From: Pseudomonas migulae
Lineage (GTDB): Bacteria; Pseudomonadota; Gammaproteobacteria; Pseudomonadales; Pseudomonadaceae
DNA: 64,000 nucleotides
Assembly (NCBI RefSeq): GCF_024169315.1
Contig: NZ_JALJWR010000001.1
Coordinates: 2,253,501 to 2,317,500, forward strand
Direction: 5' to 3'
In this document: positions 55,709-64,000 of the stretch, piece by piece
Layout of the letters: the number at the start of each line of letters is the position of its first letter
Numbering within the stretch: position 1 is the first letter of the stretch
Notes under the pieces: generated by a model
Told to the model about the DNA's origin: nothing
The model's input: only the letters and a program-made list of their open reading frames with translations
Database searches by the model: none
Position numbers and translations under genes: made by a program

Positions 55709-57079
55709 GGCGTCATCACTGACAACGCCCTCATCGGCCAATAGCCGAATATTCAGCCGCAACCCCGCCCCGCTGTTCTCCGCCCAAAGCCGCCCGCCCT
55801 GCCGCTGCACCGCATTGCGCGCGATGCTCAACCCCAAACCGAACCCACCATTACCGGGCCGCGACCCGTCGAGCCGAGTGAAAGGCGAGAAGATCCGCTC
55901 CAGATCCTCTTCCGCCACACCGCCCCCCTCATCCTCGAGCCACAAGTGCCAGTAATCACCATCGCGTCGCCCATCCAGGCGCACAACGCCGCCCTTCGGT
56001 GAATGACGAATGGCATTGCGCAGGATGTTTTCAAGGGCTTGCGCAAGGGTATTGAGATTGCCGCGCACCCAGCAGGAGGCATCCACCGCACATTGCAACT
56101 GGCCCACCGGGCAGCAGCTTTCATAACAGGCGTTCTCAGTGAGCATTTCCCACAGCGCCTGAATCTGGATCGCTTCGTCCGGTAACGGCGAGCGCTCGGT
56201 ATCAAGCCAGGCCAGTTGCAGCGTGTCCTCGACCAGGCGCTGCATGCCATCGACTTCGCGGCCAATGCGTTCGCGCAGTTGTGACAGGCTTTGCTCGCCC
56301 TCGCTGGCCACCCGCAGACGACTCAACGGCGTGCGCAATTCATGGGACAGGTCGCGCAGCAGCTGTTGTTGCAGGGCCACCGTGCTTTGCAGGCGTTCGG
56401 ACATGTGATCGAACGCGCGGCCCAGCTCACCCAGTTCATCTGAACGATTGGTGGTGCTATGTGACAGCCGCACGCCCAACTGATCGGCACGCCAGGCATT
56501 GGCCTGCTCGCGCAGTTGATTGAGGGGAACCACCAGCAATCGATACAACCCGACACACAACAGCAAGGTAAACAGTCCGGGGATCACACCGTTGGTGATC
56601 ACGCGCCAGAACACTCGGTATCGCCCGGGCATGAAACGCTGGGGCAGTTCGATCACCAGACTGCCGGCAGACGAGTCGCCGGGAAACGGCACGCGCAACC
56701 ATGGCAGGCGTTTCTTGTGAATCGGCCAATCGAGGCCGCGCAGGAATGTGAGGTGCTGGATTTCCGGGTCCGTCAGTGGCTGGCTGCTCAATGACTGTAA
56801 ATCACCACCGATGACGCCCGCCCAACCCGCTTCACGCTGGCGCATTTCCTGTAGCCAGGCATCGACACCGGCACTCTGTCCCTGCTGCCACGCCTGCTCG
56901 GCTTCGGCGGCATAGCGCGTCAGAGTGGCTCGGGCCTCGTCCGACAGAAACTGGTTGCGCTCTTCCATGTAGCGGCCCCAGGACCAGCTCAGCCAGATCA
57001 TCAGCAGACAGAACGCCACCAGCAGACAGGCGAGCTTCCAGAACAGCGAATGCCGGCCCGGCAGGTCAGACCATTTCAT
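55655..57079 (-). CDS. pirS: Sensor histidine kinase, PirS-like
   Basis: A 474-residue inner-membrane kinase: transmembrane helix 1 (about residues 13-33, LACLLVAFCLLMIWLSWSWG), a periplasmic domain of ~130 residues, transmembrane helix 2 (about 164-184), HAMP, HisKA (LRDLSHELRTPLSRLRVASE) and HATPase (NILRNAIRHSPKGG, GFGLGLSIARNAVQRQGG). Named by position: in P. aeruginosa pirS-pirR lie between gacS and cysM and control the catechol-siderophore receptor gene pirA. That receptor gene is missing here. The C-terminal tail AIAGKPAPTVDVC is REP sequence. The start may instead be GTG 57088. Confidence 0.8.
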   Translation of the reverse strand: MKWSDLPGRHSLFWKLACLLVAFCLLMIWLSWSWGRYMEERNQFLSDEARATLTRYAAEAEQAWQQGQSAGVDAWLQEMRQREAGWAGVIGGDLQSLSSQPLTDPEIQHLTFLRGLDWPIHKKRLPWLRVPFPGDSSAGSLVIELPQRFMPGRYRVFWRVITNGVIPGLFTLLLCVGLYRLLVVPLNQLREQANAWRADQLGVRLSHSTTNRSDELGELGRAFDHMSERLQSTVALQQQLLRDLSHELRTPLSRLRVASEGEQSLSQLRERIGREVDGMQRLVEDTLQLAWLDTERSPLPDEAIQIQALWEMLTENACYESCCPVGQLQCAVDASCWVRGNLNTLAQALENILRNAIRHSPKGGVVRLDGRRDGDYWHLWLEDEGGGVAEEDLERIFSPFTRLDGSRPGNGGFGLGLSIARNAVQRQGGRLWAENSGAGLRLNIRLLADEGVVSDDAIAGKPAPTVDVCRPQIV

Positions 57080-57788
57080 CGGCGGCACTCAAGACATAAC
57101 CCTTGCCCCAGACCGTGCGCACTTCCCGCTCGGTGTAGCCGATGGCCTTGAGCTTTCTGCGGATCTGGCTGATGTGCATGTCGAGGCTGCGGTCGTGGGC
57201 CGCGTAACCCCGTTGCAGCACGTGCTGATAAAGGAAGGCCTTGCTCAACACTTCATCGCCGTTGCGGTTGAGCGTGTCCAGCAAGCGGTACTCGCTGCGG
57301 GTCAAGCCGGCGGCGTGCTCGCCAAAGAACACCTCGAAACGTTCATCGTCGAAATGCAGACTGTCCACCGCCAGGGCAACCGGCTCGACTGCCGGCCGAC
57401 GATCCAGCGCAACGCGCCGCAGGATCGCTTCGATGCGCACGCGCAATTCGGCCATGCTGAAGGGCTTGGGCAAGTAGTCATCGGCGCCGAGGCGGAAGCC
57501 GCTGATGCGATCCGCCTCGGCCCCCAGCGCCGACATCAGCACCACGGGTGTGGAATGGTTCTGGCGCAATTGGGTCAGCACGTTCAGACCGTTCATGCCC
57601 GGGAGCAGGATGTCCATCAGCACCACATCGAAGTTTTGTTCGCGGGCAATCGCCAGGCCCTCTTGACCGTTCTGGCACCAGGTCACCTGAAAACCGCTGC
57701 GGCCCAATTGCTCATGAACATAGGCACCGAGCACCAGGTCGTCTTCGATGGAAAGAATGCGGGGATGGCCGACAGAAATGGGAGTCAT
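57066..57788 (-). CDS. pirR: OmpR-family response regulator, PirR-like
   Basis: A 240-residue regulator: receiver (ILSIEDDLVLGAYVHEQLGR; phospho-acceptor Asp in VVLMDILLPGMNG; Lys in YLPKPFSMAEL) and winged-helix DNA-binding domain (LTRSEYRLLDTLNRNGDEVL, DRSLDMHISQIRRKL). It overlaps pirS and is next to gacS, the pirR position in P. aeruginosa. ATG 57788 is chosen, but its ribosome site is weak. Confidence 0.82.
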   Translation of the reverse strand: MTPISVGHPRILSIEDDLVLGAYVHEQLGRSGFQVTWCQNGQEGLAIAREQNFDVVLMDILLPGMNGLNVLTQLRQNHSTPVVLMSALGAEADRISGFRLGADDYLPKPFSMAELRVRIEAILRRVALDRRPAVEPVALAVDSLHFDDERFEVFFGEHAAGLTRSEYRLLDTLNRNGDEVLSKAFLYQHVLQRGYAAHDRSLDMHISQIRRKLKAIGYTEREVRTVWGKGYVLSAADEMV

Positions 57789-58002
57789 GAGTATCTGCAA
57801 ATAATTCTCAGTTGGCGATTATTCAAGATTGCCTCGCCGAGGGCAACCCAAGGTTCGTCCACGCCCCCAAAGCATTCAATGACCCGACGAATGACGACAT
57901 CAATTTTACGAAGATTGCCCGCAAGCAAATCGCTACACTGCGCAAGTGGCGCGTGCCGGATGCACGCGCAGGTTCCTAAATGGCTGGATGCAGGAGAGAT
58001 GC

Positions 58003-60756
58003 GTGCTCAAGAAACTGGGAATTAAAGGCCGCGTGCTGTTGCTGACCTTGCTTCCGACCAGCCTGATGGCGCTGGTGCTGGGCGGCTATTTTACCTGGAT
58101 GCAGCAATCCGACCTGCAGACCCAACTCATGCAGCGCGGCGAAATGATCGCCGAACAGCTCGCGCCCCTCGTGGCCCCAGCCATGGGTCACAAGGACACC
58201 GAACTGCTGGAACGCATCGCCACCCAATCCCTGGAAACCGCCGACGTGCGCGCGGTGACCTTTCTCGCCCCGGACCGTACGCTGCTCGCCCATGCCGGCC
58301 CGACCATGCTCAATCAGGCACCCTTGGGCAACGGCTCGCAGATGTTGCGCCGCAGTGGCAACGATGCGACGCGCTACCTGCTGCCGGTGTTCGGCAAGCA
58401 CCGCAATCTGGCCGGCGACCTGATTCCTGAAGAATCCGACCGCCTGCTCGGCTGGGTCGAACTCGAACTGTCCCACAACGGCATGCTGCTGCGCGGTTAT
58501 CGCAGCCTGTTCGCCAGCCTGTTGTTGATCGGCGCGGGGCTCGCCGGCGCAGCGCTGCTGGCGTTGCGCATGGGCCGGACCATCAACCGGCCGCTGAGCC
58601 AGATCAAGCAAGCGGTGGCGCAACTCAAGGACGGTCATCTGGAAACCCGCCTGCCGCCGCTCGGCAGTCAGGAGCTGGATGAACTGGCGTCCGGCATCAA
58701 CCGCATGGCCGGCACCCTGCAAAACGCCCAGGAAGAATTGCAGCACAGCATCGATCAGGCCACCGAAGACGTGCGCCAGAACCTGGAAACCATCGAAATC
58801 CAGAACATCGAGCTGGACCTGGCGCGGAAAGAGGCCCTGGAAGCGAGCCGGATCAAATCCGAATTCCTCGCCAACATGAGCCATGAAATCCGCACACCGC
58901 TCAACGGTATTCTCGGCTTCACTCATTTGCTGCAAAAAAGCGAACTGACCCCGCGCCAGCTCGATTATCTGGGCACCATCGAGAAATCCGCCGACAGCCT
59001 GCTGGGGATCATCAACGAGATCCTCGACTTCTCGAAAATCGAGGCCGGCAAGCTGGTACTCGACCATATTCCGTTCAACCTGCGCGATTTGCTCCAGGAC
59101 ACCCTGACCATCCTCGCCCCGGCCGCACACGCCAAACAGCTGGAGCTGGTGAGCCTGGTGTATCGCGACACGCCGCTGTCGCTGGTCGGCGATCCGCTGC
59201 GACTCAAGCAGATCCTCACCAACCTGGTGAGCAACGCGATCAAGTTCACCCGCGAAGGCACGATCGTCGCCCGCGCCATGCTCGAAGAAGAACACGAAGA
59301 CAGCGTGCAACTGCGCATCAGCATTCAGGACACCGGCATCGGCCTGTCGAACGAGGACGTGCGGGCGCTGTTCCAGGCTTTCAGCCAGGCCGACAACTCA
59401 CTGTCCCGGCAGCCTGGCGGCACCGGTTTGGGGTTGGTGATTTCCAAGCGTTTGATCGAACAGATGGGCGGCGAGATCGGCGTCGACAGCACGCCGGGCG
59501 AAGGCTCGGAATTCTGGATCAGCCTGAGCCTGCCCAAAACCCGTGACGATGCCGAAGACCTGCCCGGTCCGCCGCTGCTCGGGCGGCGCGTCGCCGTGCT
59601 GGAGAACCACGAACTGGCCCGTCAGGCGTTGCAGCATCAGCTGGAAGACTGCGGCCTGGAAGTCACGCCGTTCAATACCTTGGAAAGCCTGACCAATGGC
59701 GTGACCGGCGCGCACCAGACCGATCAGGCCATCGATCTCGCCGTGCTCGGCATCACCAGCAATGACATGCCGCCAGAACGCCTGAACCAGCACATCTGGG
59801 ACCTCGAACACCTCGGCTGCAAAGTGCTGGTGCTGTGCCCGACCACCGAGCAGACGCTGTTTCACCTGTCAGTGCCCAACCCCCACAGTCAGCTCCAGGC
59901 CAAACCGGCCTGCACCCGCAAGCTGCGCCGGGCCTTGTCCGATCTGGTCAATCCGCGCCAGCAACGCAGCGACCCCGGCGAACCGGTGTCGAGCCGTGCG
60001 CCGAAGGTACTGTGTGTCGATGACAACCCGGCCAATCTGCTGCTGGTGCAAACCCTGCTTGAAGACCTCGGCGCCAAAGTGCTCGCGGTGGAAAGCGGTT
60101 ACGCCGCGGTCAAGGCAGTGCAGAGCGAGACCTTCGACCTGGTGTTGATGGACGTGCAGATGCCCGGCATGGACGGGCGCCAGAGCACCGAAACCATCCG
60201 CCAGTGGGAAAGCGAACGGCATTGCACCCCGCTGCCGATCGTGGCCCTCACCGCCCACGCCATGGCCAACGAAAAACGCGCGCTGCTGCAAAGCGGCATG
60301 GACGATTACCTGACCAAGCCGATCAGCGAACGGCAACTGGCGCAGGTGGTGCTGAAGTGGACCGGCCTGGCGCTGCGCAATCAGGGGCCGGAGCGTTCCA
60401 GCGACAGCCATGGCGGCAGCCACGAGTTGCAGGTGCTGGATCACGAGGAAGGGTTGCGCCTGGCGGCCGGCAAGGCGGATCTGGCGGCGGACATGCTGGC
60501 GATGTTGCTGGCCTCCCTGGAAGCCGACCGCGAAGCCATCCGCGTGGCCCGGGAAACCAACGACCACAATGCCTTGATCGAACGGGTGCATCGCCTGCAT
60601 GGCGCGACCCGTTATTGCGGCGTGCCGCAACTGCGCGCGGCCTGCCAGCGCAGCGAAACCCTGCTCAAGCAACAAGACCCGAAAGCGCCCGGCGCACTGG
60701 AAGACCTCGATCGCGCCATCAATCGCCTGGCGGCCCATGCCCGGATAAATGCTTGA
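58003..60756 (+). CDS. gacS: Hybrid sensor kinase GacS
   Basis: A 917-residue kinase, the length of Pseudomonas GacS, master of the Gac/Rsm pathway for secondary metabolism and exoenzymes. Order: transmembrane helix 1 (about residues 11-30), periplasmic domain, transmembrane helix 2 (about 167-187), HAMP, HisKA with His294 ([14 protein letters not shown]), HATPase ([12 protein letters not shown]), receiver with Asp717 ([11 protein letters not shown]) and C-terminal HPt with His863 ([12 protein letters not shown]). GTG 58003 follows AGGAG at 6 nt. All three phospho-sites are present and the frame is intact. Confidence 0.97.
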   Translation: MLKKLGIKGRVLLLTLLPTSLMALVLGGYFTWMQQSDLQTQLMQRGEMIAEQLAPLVAPAMGHKDTELLERIATQSLETADVRAVTFLAPDRTLLAHAGPTMLNQAPLGNGSQMLRRSGNDATRYLLPVFGKHRNLAGDLIPEESDRLLGWVELELSHNGMLLRGYRSLFASLLLIGAGLAGAALLALRMGRTINRPLSQIKQAVAQLKDGHLETRLPPLGSQELDELASGINRMAGTLQNAQEELQHSIDQATEDVRQNLETIEIQNIELDLARKEALEASRIKSEFLANMSHEIRTPLNGILGFTHLLQKSELTPRQLDYLGTIEKSADSLLGIINEILDFSKIEAGKLVLDHIPFNLRDLLQDTLTILAPAAHAKQLELVSLVYRDTPLSLVGDPLRLKQILTNLVSNAIKFTREGTIVARAMLEEEHEDSVQLRISIQDTGIGLSNEDVRALFQAFSQADNSLSRQPGGTGLGLVISKRLIEQMGGEIGVDSTPGEGSEFWISLSLPKTRDDAEDLPGPPLLGRRVAVLENHELARQALQHQLEDCGLEVTPFNTLESLTNGVTGAHQTDQAIDLAVLGITSNDMPPERLNQHIWDLEHLGCKVLVLCPTTEQTLFHLSVPNPHSQLQAKPACTRKLRRALSDLVNPRQQRSDPGEPVSSRAPKVLCVDDNPANLLLVQTLLEDLGAKVLAVESGYAAVKAVQSETFDLVLMDVQMPGMDGRQSTETIRQWESERHCTPLPIVALTAHAMANEKRALLQSGMDDYLTKPISERQLAQVVLKWTGLALRNQGPERSSDSHGGSHELQVLDHEEGLRLAAGKADLAADMLAMLLASLEADREAIRVARETNDHNALIERVHRLHGATRYCGVPQLRAACQRSETLLKQQDPKAPGALEDLDRAINRLAAHARINA

Positions 60757-60807
60757 TGCAGCGCAATGGCGCTGCAAACCCTGATCGCTAAACTCACCGC
60801 AACCGCT

Positions 60808-60892
60808 TGTAGGAGCATGGCTTGCCAGCGAAGAGGCCCTCAAATTCTGCGTCGCTCTCAAGGACGTCTTCGCTGGCAGCCAAGCTCCTACA
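60808..60892. repeat. REPIN between gacS and ldhA
   Basis: Arms TGTAGGAGCATGGCTTGCCA / GCTGGCAGCCAAGCTCCTACA, extended by GCGAAGA / TCTTCGC, around a ~30-nt centre. Confidence 0.88.
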
Positions 60893-60957
60893 GAGATCCG
60901 GGCGGGCCTGAGTTTTCGGCAACAGGCACACAGCGTGAATTTATCCAGGAGGACGCC

Positions 60958-61950
60958 ATGCGCACGATTCTTTTCAGCAGCCAGACCTACGACCGCGACA
61001 GTTTTCTCGGCGCCGACCTCCCCGCCGGCATCGAGCTGCACTTTCAATCGGCACGACTGAGCCTGGACACGGCGGCGCTGGCGGAACATCACGAAGTCGT
61101 CTGCTCCTTCATCAATGATGACCTCAGCGCCCCGGTGCTCGAACGCCTCGCCGCCGGCGGCACACGCCTGATCGCCTTGCGTTCGGCCGGGTACAACCAT
61201 GTTGACCTGGCCGTGGCGAAGCGGCTGGGTTTGTCGATCGTGCGGGTTCCGGCCTACTCGCCCCATGCCGTGGCCGAGCATGCGGTGGCGTTGATCCTGG
61301 CGCTCAACCGGCGCCTGCATCGCGCCTACAACCGTACCCGCGAAGGGGATTTCAGCCTGCATGGGCTGACCGGGTTTGACCTGGTAGGCAAGACGGTCGG
61401 CGTGGTTGGCACCGGGCAGATCGGCGCAACCTTCGCGAAAATCATGAACGGTTTCGGCTGTCAGCTGCTGGCTTACGACCCCTACCCCAATCCGCAGGTT
61501 GAAGCCCTGGGCGCGCGTTACCTGAGCTTGCCGCAGCTGCTGGCCGAATCGCAGATCATCAGCCTGCACTGCCCGCTCAACGAACAGAGCAAACACCTGA
61601 TCAACCGCGAGTCACTGGCGCATATGCAACCCGGCGCCATGTTGATCAACACTGGGCGTGGCGGACTGGTGGACACACCGGCGCTGATCGACGCATTGAA
61701 GGATGGCCAACTGGGTTATCTGGGGCTGGACGTCTATGAGGAAGAAGCGCAGTTGTTCTTCGAGGACCGCTCTGATCTGCCGCTGCAGGACGACGTGCTG
61801 GCACGCCTGCTGACCTTCCCGAACGTGATCGTCACCGCGCACCAGGCCTTCCTGACCCATGAAGCCCTGGGCGCCATTGCCGCGACAACATTGCAGAACA
61901 TTGCAGCCTGGGCGGCGGGCACTCTACAAAATCAGGTCGAGGCTGGCTGA
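60958..61950 (+). CDS. ldhA: D-lactate dehydrogenase, fermentative
   Basis: A 330-residue D-2-hydroxyacid dehydrogenase: substrate-side RSAGYNHVDL (about residues 79-88), NAD-binding VGVVGTGQIGATFAKIMNGF (about 147-166), LINTGRGGLVDTPAL with the active-site Arg, and His in TAHQAFLTHEALG. Reduces pyruvate to D-lactate with NADH. ATG 60958 follows AGGAGG at 5 nt. Neighbour of gacS as in P. aeruginosa. Confidence 0.94.
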   Translation: MRTILFSSQTYDRDSFLGADLPAGIELHFQSARLSLDTAALAEHHEVVCSFINDDLSAPVLERLAAGGTRLIALRSAGYNHVDLAVAKRLGLSIVRVPAYSPHAVAEHAVALILALNRRLHRAYNRTREGDFSLHGLTGFDLVGKTVGVVGTGQIGATFAKIMNGFGCQLLAYDPYPNPQVEALGARYLSLPQLLAESQIISLHCPLNEQSKHLINRESLAHMQPGAMLINTGRGGLVDTPALIDALKDGQLGYLGLDVYEEEAQLFFEDRSDLPLQDDVLARLLTFPNVIVTAHQAFLTHEALGAIAATTLQNIAAWAAGTLQNQVEAG

Positions 61951-62027
61951 ACCGGATCGAAGGTCACTTCCCTGCGCGGTGCGGCGCCGATGTCCGTGCT
62001 AGCATGCCGCGCATATTTGGAGGACCC

Positions 62028-62462
62028 ATGGTCGAACACGATTTCCGCTATAGCCTGATGAACCCGCAACACACCCTCACTGAATGCCGCGCCCTGGTGC
62101 CGGGGCGTTATCAAGTCACCGGCAACGGCGGCTCGATTCGCAACAATGACGTGCTGGTCGTGACCCTCAAAGGTGCCAAGGACTTGTCCATGCGCCTGAC
62201 CGTCGAAACGGTTCGCCACCTGATCAACCCGCCCGGCCAATGGGTCGCGGTGGCCAGTGGTCCGGTGTTCGGTGAATTGGCGATCCACACCTGGAAAGTC
62301 AATTGCGACAGCTGCGCCAAGGAGCTGAGCTTCGAGTTCGCGGTCGACGCCAAGTTGGGCAACAAGGCCGAAAAGCCTGCCGCCACTGCGCGGATTGCCG
62401 AGCTGGGCTGGAAGTCGATCGGCGAGAAGCACCTGTGCCCGAAATGCCAGGAGCTTGCGTGA
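62028..62462 (+). CDS. Conserved protein with a C-terminal zinc-ribbon-like cysteine set
   Basis: A 144-residue soluble protein of unknown function. The conserved-looking core is VPGRYQVTGNGGSIRNNDVL. Two CxxC pairs (CDSC near residue 91 and CPKC near 139) could hold one zinc ion. ATG 62028 follows GGAGG. The stop overlaps the next gene's ATG by one base. I do not recognise the family. Confidence 0.75.
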   Translation: MVEHDFRYSLMNPQHTLTECRALVPGRYQVTGNGGSIRNNDVLVVTLKGAKDLSMRLTVETVRHLINPPGQWVAVASGPVFGELAIHTWKVNCDSCAKELSFEFAVDAKLGNKAEKPAATARIAELGWKSIGEKHLCPKCQELA

Positions 62463-62866
62463 TGAAACGCCTTGCTCTGACCGCGATGGTCGGCGCCAGC
62501 CTGCTGGGCTGCGCCGCCGAACCGGTGCAATTGCAACAGAACCGCAGTTATATTCTGGAATGGATCGGCGAACGTCCGTTGATGGATTACAGCCACCTGA
62601 CCGTCACCCTCGGTGAAGATGGCCGGGCTTATGGCAATGGCGGCTGCAACCACTGGTTCGCGCCGTACACGCTCGACGGCGACAAGCTGAGCTTCGGCAA
62701 GATCGGCAGCACGCGCAAGCTGTGCGCGCCGGCGCTCATGGAACAGGAAAAACGCTTCCTCCAGGCACTGGAAAACGTGCAGCGCTGGGATGTTTCGCCA
62801 ATCGACCAGATGCGCTTCTGGCCGGCTGAAGGCAAGCCGTTGCGCTGGTGGCTGGAAGAGGGTTGA
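62462..62866 (+). CDS. META domain-containing lipoprotein
   Basis: A 134-residue protein with a lipoprotein signal (MKRLALTAMVGASLLGCAAE, lipobox LLGC, Cys17). The mature part has META/HslJ features: GNGGCNHWFAPYTLDGDKLS and a second Cys in STRKLCAPALMEQEKRFLQA. The E. coli relative HslJ is linked to novobiocin resistance and motility. Translationally coupled to the preceding gene (TGATG). Confidence 0.88.
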   Translation: MKRLALTAMVGASLLGCAAEPVQLQQNRSYILEWIGERPLMDYSHLTVTLGEDGRAYGNGGCNHWFAPYTLDGDKLSFGKIGSTRKLCAPALMEQEKRFLQALENVQRWDVSPIDQMRFWPAEGKPLRWWLEEG

Positions 62867-62900
62867 TCCCCTCTGCTGACCCCTGGTGACTGACTGTGGC

Positions 62901-63025
62901 AGGGGCTTTTGTGGCGAGGGGATTTATCCCCGTTGGACTGCGCAGCAGTCCCTTTTTTGGGGCCGCTTCGCGACCCAACGGGGCGGTGCGACGTTTCGCT
63001 AAATCCCCTCACCACAAAAGCCCCC
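62901..63025. repeat. Long REP-like palindrome, third type
   Basis: Arms AGGGGCTTTTGTGGCGAGGG...GATTTA and TAAATCCCCTCACCACAAAAGCCCC around an inner stem (CCCCGTTGG / CCAACGGGG). It lies between the 3' ends of the convergent META and TlpA genes and differs in sequence from the GTGGGAGC-type REPs. Confidence 0.82.
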
Positions 63026-63048
63026 AGCCCACAAAAGCCCCTGCGTAA

Positions 63049-63516
63049 TCAGTTGGTCGCCTGCAACGCCTCAAGCTTCGCCATCACCCCCGCCGCCGTT
63101 TGCTCGCCCATCAGCTGTTCGCGCACCTTGCCTTTGTTATCGATGATGTACGTCACCGGCAACGCCTCGCTGCGCGGCAATTCAAACAGTTCCGCCGGAT
63201 CCGACGCCAACACGGTGAACCTGATCCCCAGTTTCTCGCTGGCACTTTTCAGCTCTTCACCCTGCACATTGTCGAAGTTGACCCCGAACACACCGATCTT
63301 CCTGTCCTTCAACTGATCGGCCAGCCGGTTCAATTCCGGGATCTCGGTCCGGCACGGGCCACACCATTCGGCCCAGTAATTGAGCACCAGCCATTGTTTG
63401 TCCAGACGTTCGGCGGCGACTTTATGCCCGTTCTGATCGATGCCGTAGTCGTTGCCGCAGCCCCCCAGCATCAGCGCCCCGAAGATTGCCAATGCCGCTG
63501 CCAGTCGCCTTGTCAT
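63049..63516 (-). CDS. TlpA-family thioredoxin-like lipoprotein
   Basis: A 155-residue periplasmic, probably lipid-anchored, disulfide reductant. Signal with lipobox MLGGC (Cys20), redox site Trp51-Cys52-Gly-Pro-Cys55, and cis-Pro in EALPVTYIID. TlpA/ResA-type proteins reduce cytochrome c or other exported thiols; the partner is not evident. ATG 63516 chosen; the open frame extends to 63567. Confidence 0.9.
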   Translation of the reverse strand: MTRRLAAALAIFGALMLGGCGNDYGIDQNGHKVAAERLDKQWLVLNYWAEWCGPCRTEIPELNRLADQLKDRKIGVFGVNFDNVQGEELKSASEKLGIRFTVLASDPAELFELPRSEALPVTYIIDNKGKVREQLMGEQTAAGVMAKLEALQATN

Positions 63517-63630
63517 GTCGTGATCCTTGTTCAAAATTGAATGCGCCTGCGACCCATCGCCTCCCAAGGTTCTGGATTACGCGCTGCACAGTTAGAATAG
63601 CCGCCACCTTACGCAAGATGCGACCCGCCC

Positions 63631-63984
63631 ATGACCGATCTGACGCTTTATCACAACCCGCGCTGCTCGAAATCCCGCGGTGCGCTCGAACTGCTCGAAG
63701 CCCGTGGCCTGACCCCGACCGTGGTCCGCTACCTCGAGACCCCGCTGGACGCCGCGCAATTGCAGGGCCTGCTGAAAAAGCTCGGCCTCAGCGCCCGGCA
63801 ACTGCTGCGTACTGGTGAGGACGAGTACAAGACCCTCAACCTCGCCGACGCCAGCCTGAGCGAGGCGCAATTGATCGCCGCCATCGCCGCGCACCCTAAA
63901 CTCATGGAGCGGCCGATTCTCGAAGTCGGCGACAAAGCCATCATCGGCCGTCCGCCAGAGAACGTGCTGGAGTTGCTGCCGTGA
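63631..63984 (+). CDS. arsC: Arsenate reductase, glutaredoxin-dependent (ArsC family)
   Basis: A 117-residue ArsC/Spx-like protein: active-site Cys12 in YHNPRCSKSRGAL, the second-half LLRTGEDEYKTLNLAD, and phosphate/arsenate-binding Arg in MERPILEVGDKAIIGRPPEN. Single catalytic Cys type that uses glutathione and glutaredoxin. No arsR or arsB is near, so a general role is possible. Overlaps the next start by 4 bp (GTGA). Confidence 0.9.
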   Translation: MTDLTLYHNPRCSKSRGALELLEARGLTPTVVRYLETPLDAAQLQGLLKKLGLSARQLLRTGEDEYKTLNLADASLSEAQLIAAIAAHPKLMERPILEVGDKAIIGRPPENVLELLP

Positions 63985-64000
63985 GTGCGCCGTACATTCT
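63981..64000 (+). CDS. wrbA: Start of a gene, probably NAD(P)H:quinone oxidoreductase WrbA
   Basis: Only seven codons are visible (GTG start, SAPYI). The GTGA overlap with arsC shows a coupled gene. The name rests on the arsC-wrbA order of pseudomonads and the SxPYI start of their WrbA; it cannot be proved from 20 bases. Confidence 0.4.

Noticed and set aside
57976..59310. Long open frame antisense to gacS, and similar ones opposite comEC, relA, fabB and fadE
   Set aside because: High-GC third positions open the opposite frame; the protein composition (Gln, His, Arg, Ala) is not gene-like and the sense gene is fully conserved.

Overview
The window reads as an ordinary chromosome segment of a fluorescent Pseudomonas, most likely P. 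fluorescens group (inference). The reasons are high-GC coding sequence, many Pseudomonas-type REP/REPIN palindromes (cores such as GTGGGAGCGGGCTTGCTCGCG and GCTGGCAAGCCAGCTCCCAC cut at different lengths), and gene orders known from pseudomonads: murB-ptp-kdsB-ycaR-lpxK-exbD-exbB-comEC, fabA-fabB, and mazG-relA-rlmD-cysM-(pir)-pirS-pirR-gacS-ldhA. Nearly all genes are housekeeping or common accessory genes.

Layout. 1-8 kb (minus): an isoquinoline-oxidoreductase-like molybdenum enzyme pair, then an envelope block (murB, a small tyrosine phosphatase, kdsB, a Trm112-like protein, lpxK, ExbD/ExbB) and comEC. 8-9.3 kb: a DUF2062 protein and a 700-bp composite repeat. 9.3-16.8 kb: an ABC exporter, a GST, a transglutaminase-like protein, an acyl-CoA dehydrogenase and a LysR regulator. 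16.8-19 kb: a compact plus-strand operon of an AlaX-type tRNA-editing protein, an Fe(II)/2-oxoglutarate oxygenase and a LysE-type exporter, divergent from the LysR gene. This looks like a make-protect-export module for an unusual amino acid. 19.1-19.6 kb: two tRNA-Gly/tRNA-Glu pairs behind one strong promoter. 20.8-22.0 kb: an intact IS110-family element sitting inside a REP unit, with a structured leader that looks like a bridge RNA whose guide matches the REP target. 22-26.7 kb: REP array, second and third copies of the large repeat, a chemoreceptor and a MocR-type regulator.

26.7-41.4 kb: oxidoreductases, pyrF, an OmpR/sensor-kinase pair, an EF-hand protein, an AI-2E family transporter, a four-gene overlapping cluster (two alpha/beta hydrolases, a GST, a DUF4892 protein), a thioesterase, an acyl-CoA synthetase, sixA and gpsA. 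41.5-46.5 kb: a three-gene operon coupling a TonB-dependent receptor, a periplasmic binding protein and a hybrid histidine kinase. 46.7-48.5 kb: fabA-fabB for unsaturated fatty acid synthesis. 48.9-64 kb: a small conserved protein, a DUF2058 protein, mazG, relA, rlmD, cysM, a PirR/PirS-like two-component pair lacking its receptor gene, gacS, ldhA, small unknowns, a TlpA-like lipoprotein, arsC and the first bases of a probable wrbA.

The points that most deserve a second look are the AlaX/oxygenase/LysE operon, the IS110 element with its apparent REP-directed bridge RNA, and a pair of REPINs whose 48-nt loop lies in opposite orientation within otherwise co-linear repeats.
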